A DNA stretch of 64,000 bases from Pseudoflavonifractor sp050943825 (GTDB taxonomy: Bacteria > Bacillota > Clostridia > Oscillospirales > Oscillospiraceae). Where the stretch lies: the NCBI RefSeq assembly GCF_050943825.1, contig NZ_JBMNPX010000001.1:476437-540436 (forward strand), written 5' to 3'. Below, piece by piece: positions 27,820 to 37,100 of this stretch. How positions within the stretch are numbered: the stretch's first letter is position 1; every line of letters starts with the position of its first letter. The notes under the pieces are model-generated. The model saw only the letters and a program-made list of their open reading frames with translations. It had not been told where the DNA came from and did not search any database. The translations under genes were made by a program, and so were the position numbers.

Positions 27820-28848
27820 ATGTACAATTTCCGCAACGACTACTCTGAGGCCGCCCATCCCGCCGTCCTCGCCGCCATTGCCGCCCACAACGACGAGCAC
27901 GTTATCGGCTACGGCGCTGACGACTACTGCGCCAATGCCGCCCGGCTCATCAAGGACCTGTGCCGCTGTCCCGGGGCGGACGTCCAGTTCCTTATCGGCG
28001 GCACCCAGACCAACTTCACCGCCATCGCCGCCTTCCTCCGCCCCTGGGAGAGCGTGATCTGCGCCCACACCGGCCACGTCAACGGCCACGAGGCCGGCGC
28101 GGTGGAGGCCACCGGCCACAAGCTGGTTCAGGCCGTCGCCGCGCCTGACGGAAAGCTGACCCCTGAGCTCATTCTCCCCCTGGTGGAGGCCGCGGCCGAC
28201 GAGCACCTGACCCTCCCCCGCCTGGTGTATATCTCCGACGCCACCGAGACCGGCGCGGTGTACACGCTGGCCGAGCTGGAGGCCCTTTCCTCCTGCTGCA
28301 AGGCCAACAACCTCCTCCTGTTCCTGGACGGCGCCCGGCTGGGGGCCGCCTTCGGCGCGGCGGAGAACGACCTGACCCTCCCCGACCTGGCCCGCCTTAC
28401 CGATGCGTTCTACATCGGCGGCACCAAGAACGGCGCCCTCATGGGCGAGGCTCTGGTCATCGTCAACCCCGCCCTTCAGGAGGGCTTCTTCCGCATTAAA
28501 AAGCAGCGGGGCGGCGTGCTGGCCAAGGGCTGGCTGCTGGGCCTTCAGTTCCAGACTCTGCTGGAGGACGGACTCTACTGGACCATCGCCCGTCACGCGG
28601 TGGATATGGCCCAGTCCCTCCAGTCCGGCCTGGAAGCTCTGGGCCTGCCCATGGCCTCCCGCTCGGCCAGCAACATGGTATTCCCCGTGGTGCCCGACAG
28701 CCTGCTCCCCGTGCTGGACAAGCTGTGCACCTACGAGGTGTGGGCCCGCCAGGATGCAGGCCACACAGCCATCCGGCTGGTCACCTCCTTTGCCACCCAG
28801 CCTTCCGACGTGGAGGGCCTCCTCTCCGGCCTGAAGGCGGTCCTGTGA
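27820..28848 (+). CDS. Low-specificity threonine aldolase-like PLP enzyme
   Basis: A 342-aa fold-type I pyridoxal phosphate enzyme of the threonine aldolase/beta-eliminating lyase family. N-terminal FRNDYSEAAHP, PLP phosphate region IGGTQTNFTA, the Asp in LLFLDGARLG that contacts the pyridine ring, and Lys in YIGGTKNGAL. It likely cleaves L-threonine/allo-threonine to glycine and acetaldehyde; substrate and stereo-preference are uncertain. ATG 27820 has the better spacing to GAGGTGA; 27814 is the alternative. Confidence 0.9.
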   Translation: MYNFRNDYSEAAHPAVLAAIAAHNDEHVIGYGADDYCANAARLIKDLCRCPGADVQFLIGGTQTNFTAIAAFLRPWESVICAHTGHVNGHEAGAVEATGHKLVQAVAAPDGKLTPELILPLVEAAADEHLTLPRLVYISDATETGAVYTLAELEALSSCCKANNLLLFLDGARLGAAFGAAENDLTLPDLARLTDAFYIGGTKNGALMGEALVIVNPALQEGFFRIKKQRGGVLAKGWLLGLQFQTLLEDGLYWTIARHAVDMAQSLQSGLEALGLPMASRSASNMVFPVVPDSLLPVLDKLCTYEVWARQDAGHTAIRLVTSFATQPSDVEGLLSGLKAVL

Positions 28849-28882
28849 CCCTCCAGCATCCCCATTTTCAGCGAGGTGACGT

Positions 28883-31120
28883 ATGAAGAGACAGCCTTTT
28901 GCCCCACGGGCGGCACAATTCTACGACCGGTTTGGTCCCCTCCTGCTGGCCGCGCTGGCGGCAGTCATCATGACCCTGGTGCTCTTCACCGGCGGCGGGG
29001 CGGGCTTATCCAACAGTGGAGACTTCGGCCGGGTGCTGAGCACCAACTCCCTGGACTACGCGGAGAGCACCGGCTCCTTTGTGTATGAGGACACCTTCCG
29101 CATGGTCTTTCAGGGAGATTCCGCCGGTGAGAAGCTGTGGAATCTGCTCTTCAACCTGGACAACACCGCCGCCTACCCTTCCATCCACCTGGTGTTTGTC
29201 CGGGCCTCCCTGGCGGGAAACCTGGCTCTCAACGTGCTCACCGGCCAGAGCCTTGACACCTACCACATCCAGGTGCTGGGCCTCATCTATCTGCTCTGTT
29301 ACACGGGGCTGCTGCTCCTGCTGTTCCGCTCCTTCCGTCTGCCCTCCCTGTGGTGCGACCTGCTGGTAAAGCTGGCCATCCTTTTTGTCCTGTGCGACGA
29401 GGGGTACATCACCTACTTCAACTCCCTGTACAGCGAGCCCGTGCAGATGCTGGGCCTGCTGGCCATGGCAGTCTTTGGCCTGCGGCTGCTGACGGGTCGT
29501 GGCAGACTGGGCTGGAACGCAGGCTGGTACTTCCTCTCCTGTGTGGTGTACGGCTGGAGCAAGTTCATCAACCTGCCGGTGGCCGCCCTGTGCGCCCTGG
29601 GCATGGGGGCGGTTCTCTTTCTCCGGGCGGAGCAGAAATACCGGAAGTGGCTGTGCGGCGGCGTTGTGGCCTGCGTGGCTGTGTTGGGAGCGGTGTACCT
29701 CTCTCTCCCCAGCTGGATGGACTACGAAACAAACTATAACGCCGTGTTCTACGGCGTCCTCAAGGACACCACCCCGGAGCAGACTGAGCAGTATCTCTCC
29801 GACCTGGGCTTGCCGGAGTACATGGCAGAGTACGCCAACTCCAACTACTACATGGACCGGGTGGCTCCCGCCCGGGAGAGCGAACAGTTCAAAGAGGACT
29901 TCTCCCAGGTATCCAAGTTTGACCTGTTGTTCTTCTACCTCTCCCATCCGGGCTACTACCTGGAAAAGCTGGACGTGGCCATGGCCCATACCGGCTTTAT
30001 CCGGCCCTACTACCTCTCCAATCTGGATGACACCCACCCCCGGCTCACCTTTGCTGGCCGTTTCGGCGGCTGGAGCTGGCTGCGGGGCCAGCTGCCTGTC
30101 AACACCTGGATGGCTGCCGGGCTCATCATGGCCGCCGGCTGCTGGGCCCTGTGGCGGGCCGTTGCGGGCCGGAAGGGCACGGGACGGGACAAGCTCTCCG
30201 CCGCCCTGCTGGTGCTCACCGTGCTGGGCTCCATGGCCTACCAGTTCCTCATGCCCACGGTCACCAACGGCGAGGGCGACCTGGCAAAGCACATGTTCGC
30301 CTTCGCCCAGTTCATCGACCTGCTGCTCCTGCTGGTGCTGGCCTGGCTGGGATACCGTCTTTCCACGGCAGAACGGGTGCGACGCCCCGCCGCCGTGCTG
30401 GCATGCAGCACCGCCGGGGTGCTCTGCCTGCTGCTGGCCGTGCCCGCCGGAATTTCCATGATACGGACACAGCTATCCCACGACACGCTGGAAACCGGCG
30501 CCTACGTCCAGCTGGGTACCTGGGAGGGCGAGCCTCTTCTGTGGCAGGCGGCGGAGCAGCAGAAGGACGGCAGCTGGCTGCTCCTGGCTGTGGACGCGGT
30601 GGATAGCCGTGCCTTTGACCAGGACGGGGACTTTGGCAGCAGCCGATGGAGTGACTCCGACCTGCGTGAGTGGCTCAACGGCGACTTCCTCACCTCCGCC
30701 TTTGACCAGTCGGAACAGGAGATGCTGGTGACAGGCAGCCACCGGGTACTCCTATCCATCATAGACCGTGAGCTGGCCGACTCCGGCTTTAATGACTTCT
30801 TTGCCTTCCACGTTCCGGCGTACAGCGACCGGGGCATGGAGGAGGCAGTGGCCATGGACTGCACCGACACCGTCCGCCTGCCTGACATCGGCCTGATGTC
30901 CTCCCTGTCCAGGGCAGGTCTGCTCTCGGGCTCCCCCTGCTGGATGGATACCCCCTATTTCAACAATGGCTCCATGGTGCGCATTCTGGGCACCGACGGG
31001 TACTTCTATATGCGGGACGCCGCCGACGAATGGGGCGTCCGGCCGGTGGTAATCCTGTCGGCTGATGCCGTGCTCACCGGCTCAGGCAGCATTGGTTCCC
31101 CCTTTGTCCCTTCTCTCTAA
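28883..31120 (+). CDS. Polytopic membrane protein (WsfD/GT-C-like) fused to a C-terminal DUF6273-like domain
   Basis: A 745-aa protein. Residues about 20-45 form the first membrane helix. A long loop (SNSGDFGRVLST...) with conserved Gly-Asp follows, then roughly ten more helices to about residue 545. This layout resembles the S-layer glycan hexose transferase WsfD and other GT-C glycosyltransferases, but I see no decisive catalytic motif. Residues about 560-745 are soluble and resemble DUF6273: SSRWSDSDLREWLNGDF, then FDQSEQEML and WGVRPVVIL. If both readings are right, a lipid-linked sugar transferase carries an extracytoplasmic adhesion/recognition domain. It is 35 bases after the aldolase gene. 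Confidence 0.7.
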   Translation: MKRQPFAPRAAQFYDRFGPLLLAALAAVIMTLVLFTGGGAGLSNSGDFGRVLSTNSLDYAESTGSFVYEDTFRMVFQGDSAGEKLWNLLFNLDNTAAYPSIHLVFVRASLAGNLALNVLTGQSLDTYHIQVLGLIYLLCYTGLLLLLFRSFRLPSLWCDLLVKLAILFVLCDEGYITYFNSLYSEPVQMLGLLAMAVFGLRLLTGRGRLGWNAGWYFLSCVVYGWSKFINLPVAALCALGMGAVLFLRAEQKYRKWLCGGVVACVAVLGAVYLSLPSWMDYETNYNAVFYGVLKDTTPEQTEQYLSDLGLPEYMAEYANSNYYMDRVAPARESEQFKEDFSQVSKFDLLFFYLSHPGYYLEKLDVAMAHTGFIRPYYLSNLDDTHPRLTFAGRFGGWSWLRGQLPVNTWMAAGLIMAAGCWALWRAVAGRKGTGRDKLSAALLVLTVLGSMAYQFLMPTVTNGEGDLAKHMFAFAQFIDLLLLLVLAWLGYRLSTAERVRRPAAVLACSTAGVLCLLLAVPAGISMIRTQLSHDTLETGAYVQLGTWEGEPLLWQAAEQQKDGSWLLLAVDAVDSRAFDQDGDFGSSRWSDSDLREWLNGDFLTSAFDQSEQEMLVTGSHRVLLSIIDRELADSGFNDFFAFHVPAYSDRGMEEAVAMDCTDTVRLPDIGLMSSLSRAGLLSGSPCWMDTPYFNNGSMVRILGTDGYFYMRDAADEWGVRPVVILSADAVLTGSGSIGSPFVPSL

Positions 31121-31167
31121 GAAAAAACATCCCCTGCGCAGTGATTACTGCGCGGGGGATGTTTTTT
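31121..31167. terminator. Bidirectional terminator
   Basis: AAAAAACATCCCC-TGCGCAGT stem pairing with ACTGCGC-GGGGATGTTTTTT between the convergent membrane-protein and GH31 genes. Confidence 0.92.
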
Positions 31168-31170
31168 CTG

Positions 31171-34100
31171 TTATCGGTTCTCTTCTGCCTGGAATCGCTG
31201 GAGCATCACTGCCAGCTCGGCCCGTGTCGCACCGGACTGAGGCAGCAGCTTGCCGCCGTCCCCGCCCTTGAGCAGGCCGCTCTGCACCGCCCAGACCATT
31301 CCGTCCTCGGCCCAGCTGGAGACAAGGGCTCCATCCGGGTAGTCGTTCAGGCTGCCGGAGCACTTGGGACTGCCGCTGTAACGGTACAGCATAACTGCCA
31401 GCTGCTCCCGGGTGATGGCCCCGTCAGGCGCGGTGCCGTCGGAGATACCGTTATCCATGGCCCACTTCTGCGCCGCGGCATACCAGTTCTCTCCGCCGGA
31501 GGTATCCACGCCCTCCATCCGTGCCAGGACTGTCCACACGGTAGCGCGGGTCACACCGTCACCGGGTGCAAACATTCCACCGCCCACACCGGTCAGGATA
31601 CCCTGTTCACAGAGCTCCATTACGGCGTCATAGTACCATGCGCCCTCCTTCACATCGGTGAAGACATCTGTACCTGCTATCTTCCGGAAGGTCACGGTCA
31701 CCTTGGCCGTACCGTTGGGCATGGTGAATCGATAGTCGGACACGGGGATTTCATTCCCCCGGAGGTCGGTGACCACAATGGACGCCACCTCATAACCCTG
31801 GTCAGGGGACACGGAGAGGGTCACCTGACGCCCCGGATAAGCCAGTTTGGGTGTTGCAGTCACCTTGCCGTGCTCCGCCTCGATGACAACGCTGTACATG
31901 GGAACGCCGGGTACGCTCTCATAGGCCGCTACTTCAAACTCACCCGGAGTGCTGTTCAGCGCCAGACCCATGGAGGAATTGTCAGTCACCAGATTGGACA
32001 TATCCGGTCTGGTGCCGTAGAAGTACCGCAGGGTAACGTTCCCCTCCGCCGCCTCGCTCAGGGTAAGGCGCAGGGTGTCGCCATCCAGTCTGACTACGGA
32101 TTCCACTGTCTGGGCCACGCCGTCAGCAAACACCTCAAAGCCGGTAAAGCTGCCGGTGCCCACCAGATCGGTTCCGCCGCTGTGTGCCACCTGGATATCA
32201 ATCAGAGTTCCGGATTCATCTGCGAAAGCCGCGCCGCTGATGGTGGGCGGCAGGTAATAGGTCTCATCCCCCAGGATGTACTCAATCACATGGGCCACCC
32301 GGGCACCGATGATTGCCTGGGACTGGAGGGTGTAGTGGATATTGTCCTCACGCTGGGGCAGGCCCTGCTCCACAGCGGCCACATAGACGCCGTTGTCGGG
32401 ATCGTTGACCTCCCACATGGCGTTCCGGATACCGGTGATGCTCTCATCGTACTCCGGGGAATCCCAGCTGCCGGACTTGCAGGCGCCCAGCTGGCAGTAG
32501 ATAAACGGCACGCCGGGCAGATCCTGTCTGTAATAGCCGATCAGGGTCTCCAGATCCTGTTTGAACTCCTCGCCAGTGCGCTTGAGAGAGACGTCGTGCT
32601 CGCCACCGTTCATCACGATGTACTCGCAGCCGCCGGCCTCCCAGGCCCGGTAGATGGAGTTGCCGTAGAGGGTGGAACGGTCTGCGGGGTTCTCAGGATT
32701 GCGGCCGGGATGCTCCGCATCGCCCGTCCAGTACAGGTACTTTGCGTCATAGGCCAGACCGGCGCCGCTCTTGGCCGCGGGGATAATGCCCACAGGCACA
32801 TCGTAGGCCTCGATCAGGGCGTTGGCCAGTGCGGGAGCCATGGAGCCGGTGGGCTTGTCACCGTTGCCGCAGATGCTGTTGTCGCCGCTGCCATAGGGGT
32901 CCTCCAGGTGGTCCCAGGTCTCGTTCAGGAAGGTAGAGGCCCGGTCATCCGCCACCACATAGGACTCGCCCTCGCCGGGCATGCCAGCGCCCTGCATGTT
33001 GGACTGACCGATGAGCAGCAGATTGATGCCCACGCCCCAGCGGTCGGAATACTCCGGCTCGCCATAGACGTCGCCCTTTACGGTGCGGACCGCCAGCTGA
33101 TACCAGCCGCCCTGAGGCACTGTCATGGTATGGCTCCAGCTGCCCATTCCGCCCACCGTCACATCCTGCCAGTCCACCAGCGCGGCACCGCCGCCGTAGG
33201 GCTCCACCGCAATCTGGATGCTGTCGGGCCTGTCGCCCGCCCATGTGCCGGTGAAGGTCACCTGAGCGATCTTCTTCTCCGGGTCACGCTGGATCACCTG
33301 TCGGTCGGCCAGACTGGTGACGCAAGCTCCGTCGTTGGGATTGGGCAGAGGGTCTACCTCGTCGTCGAACTGGCTGAACAGCCAGGTACGCACAAAGTCG
33401 CTGTACTCATTGTCAAAATAGACCCACTTGTCGTTGTGGGGATGGATGAAGTCGTCGTTGGGGATCTCAAACAGCTCCTCCATGGGGACGTCCAGGAAGG
33501 TGAAGCTGTCGTTGCCGTCGGGGTATACCTCGCTCAGATACTCCTTGATATCACTGGTGTCGGGGTTCTGGACGATCAGCACGCTCTTCCCGTCAATGCG
33601 CTTCAGCCGCTCCTTGGCCTCGGCGCGGTACTCCTCCAGCGGGCTGCCCCAGTCCTCACCGGGCCACTCACGCACGCCGTCATAGTGGTCAAAGGACATC
33701 AGGCCCTTCCATAGACCGGCAATCTCGTCGTCGGCCAGGCCCAGGAAGTTGACGCCGATGGCGCCCCGGGAGAAGCCGCAGAGGAACAGGTTATCCCGGT
33801 CGCCGCCGTACTCGGTGCAGACCTTCTCCACCGCCTCCTTGGCGAAGGCCACGGTCTTGTCCACGTCGCCCCACCAGGTAATCTCATTGCCGCCGTTCTC
33901 GCCCACATAGGGCAGGGCGACCCAGATAACGTCCTGTCCCCTGGTGATGCCGTAGCCCAGAGCCGCATCCTCCACCTTTCCGGTGCTGCCGCTGGTGGGC
34001 CAGTAGTTGCCGGTGTACTCGAAGAGCACAGGGTAGGTGCCGCCCTCCTCATAGTTCTCAGGCAGAGTCACCACCGCGTAGCTGCCGGGGAAGCCGTCCA

Positions 34101-37100
34101 GCTCCATGAGGAAGCGCTGCTCTCCGAAGGAGGGAATCTGAACCTTGATCTCCACCTTGATCTCCTGTTCTGCGCGGCCGATCACCTCACCGGAGGCATC
34201 CAGCAGTTCCGCCGTCAGCGGATAGCTGCCGTTCTCCATAGGTTCGGTCACCTCCCATGTAAAGGCGCCGTTTTCAACAGGGACTGTCGCTGTTTTGCCG
34301 TCGAGGGTCAGCCGCACCTGGGTGCCGCTGTTGGCCGTGCCGCTGACGGTGAAGGGGAAGGGCTCGGCCTCTGTACAGCTGAAGTTGTCATAGTCAGCAT
34401 CCATACCCAGCGTGTAGAAGCCGCTCAGGCCGCTGGTAAACACGGGGTCCTTGGGCGCCGTATCCTGGTACTCCAGCACCAGGTTCCCATCCACGTAGAG
34501 GTAGAACATATCTCCGATGGCCTGGGCTTTGAAATGATAGGTTGTGTTGGGCTTCAGTGCACCGTCTGTATCGGGTACAGTATAGGAGTCTGTTTTTCCT
34601 CCCGTATTTCTCTTGATATAGCGGAATCCCATATCGGGGCTGTAGCCGAGAATATAGTGATGCTCATATGCCTGATAGCGCAGCACAATGCCCATGGTCT
34701 TCTTGGAGGGCATGTTTGCAGGGGTTGTCACATCCACCTCGACGGTTACATCACCGCTCTTAGAATAGGAACAGACGATGGTTCCGGCAGCCGCATTGGT
34801 GTTGTTGGTGGCATTGCTGTAATGGAGCTTTCCATTCTCCACAGTGTACAGCTCACCAGCTCCGGACCCCGTCCACTGAATCAGCCCATTGTCAAAGCTG
34901 TCGCTGACCGCCGTACTCTCGCTGATGGCCTTGTCGGGGCTGAGAATAGCAATGGAGACGTCCTCCACTTGGATCGTAATCTCGTTGGTACGGACCGTAA
35001 CGCCGCCCACAGTCACATCCGCCGCCACGGTCACGTCGCCGGCCTGCTTGGCTGTCAGCACGTTCCCGTCAACCTCGGCAGCGTCCTCCGGTGTGACAAT
35101 CCACTGAATCTCTTCCCCAGTGAGGGCAATGTCCGCGCCCGCATCATCGGTGGCAGTCACAGTCAGCTGGGTGGTGTCGCCCTTGATCAGCTGGCTGCTG
35201 GCAGCGCTCAGCCGGGCCCGGTCGATAACACCGGTACCCTCGCCGCCTTTGATTTCATAGTCATGGCCCGGTGTAAAGTCGAACCGGAAAGCGCCGTTTT
35301 CCATACGGGTAAACTTCACCTGAACATTGTCGGTGGTATCCCAAACCTCCAAAGTGGAGGAGGCCCAGCCGTCTGCGTTGTTGGTAATGGTGGATTCTGT
35401 TTTTCCATCCGTATGGGTGTAGGTATAGCTGGTCCCCTTGGCAGAGATGGGGAACACCTCGCCGAACATCTGGTTCAGGTTCTCAGGATCACGCCCCACC
35501 AGGATGCCCTTGCCGCCCACAAAGACAGGCATCTCATCCAGGGGGTGAGGATAGTCCTTCAGGGTGGTGGGGCCCTGATACACCTCGCCGGAGTTGTAGT
35601 CCAGCCAGGTACCCTCGGGCAGATAGACGTCCCGGCTGTCTACATCTTCAAAGTCGCAGCCAAACTGAGGCGCGGCCATCAGGGACTGACCAATCATCCA
35701 CTGATACTGCCGCTTCTCCCGGCTGATCATCTCATAGGTGTTCTCGTCATCGGGATAGGCGATGTAGAGGGGCGTCATGGTGTAAGGATAGCCGGTCTCA
35801 TAGCTGTCCACCGCAGCGCTGTAAATGTAGGGCATGTAGGTGGTATGCCAGTCGATGGCGTCCTTGACATTCTGCTCGTACTCCGGGTTCTCCATATCCC
35901 AGACCCGGCGTCCCATAGACAGTGAGGGGCAGAGGGCCGCGAACTGGGCGTTGCGCACCACATACTTCTGGAAAGAGGGGTCCTTGATATTCTCGGTAGG
36001 TGTGCCGCCGATGATGTCGGGGTAGGTGTTGGGCGCACCGGAGGCCGCGAAGTTCAGAAGGTTGATGGGCATCCGGTCCGGGTCGTGGTGGTAGTCCTTT
36101 CCAGTACCGTAGTAGGAGTCGTTGATACGGATCAGGTCGCCGGGAATGGAGTAGGCGGTATTGCGGACAATGATCAGATTTCCGTCATCCACCAGTGCCT
36201 CATTGATCACATTCCACTTGCCGTCGTCCCAAGTGTCCTCATAGAGCATGGCGTCCTCTTTGAATCCGTCCACGCCCCACAGCCGGGCCTGCTCCACATA
36301 CCAGTTCACAGCCTCCTCATTCCGGCTGTCCAGCAGGTAATACGCGCCCTTTGCCGGGAAGTCTCCCCGGGTCACGGTACGCAGGCTGCCGTCGGGGTTC
36401 TTCATCAGGTAGTCATGCTCCACAGCATACTGCATGAAGGGTCCGTTGTTCTCGTCGTTATGGTTGCCGCCGTCCTCCTTTGTGGCCTTGAAATTGTTCC
36501 GCAGGCCCAGAATTACGGCTACATCGTTCTCCTCAAAGAACTTCATCATTCCTTCCACATCGGGGAAACGGGGATTGGGAAGCCCGTCACTGCGCGGCGT
36601 CTCCACATCGTCCCACATACCGAAGCTGGTGGTGATACCCTGATTGGCGTTCTTCCGGTCTCCCTTCCAGAATCCGGAGCCGATAACCGCCCAGCCGATG
36701 GGGTAGCCACGGTCCAGATAGCCCTGGATGCTCTCCATAACAGAGCTCTGGTAGGCGTTCCATCCCAGGGCGCCGTAGGCCTCCCAACCCAGCTCGAACA
36801 TCTGGGAATTGGGCAGGGTGTCGGGATAGCCCTCCTTCACCCGCACAGCCTGATAATCGGCGTAAATCTGCTCCATGGTGGGGCCGAAGAAGTAGTACAG
36901 CCGGTCCACACAGGGCTCAGAGAATACGCCCTGGAGGTTCTGGTCCGCGGTGAAGGCCACCCGCTTGGCCCCCTCCTCAATCAGCACCTCTGCCATACCC
37001 TGGCTGGGGAACACGGCGAAGGTGGAGACAAAGCGCTTGCAGGAGCCACGGTTGGAGACCGCGTCCCAGTCCTTGCCGGAGCCGCTTATATCGCCGCTCA

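Noticed and set aside
25887..27836. 649-codon open frame opposite glnS
   Set aside because: Shadow of a clear glutaminyl-tRNA synthetase.
31141..33714. 857-codon open frame opposite the end of the GH31 protein
   Set aside because: No domains, and it begins in the bidirectional terminator; the minus-strand domains are unmistakable.
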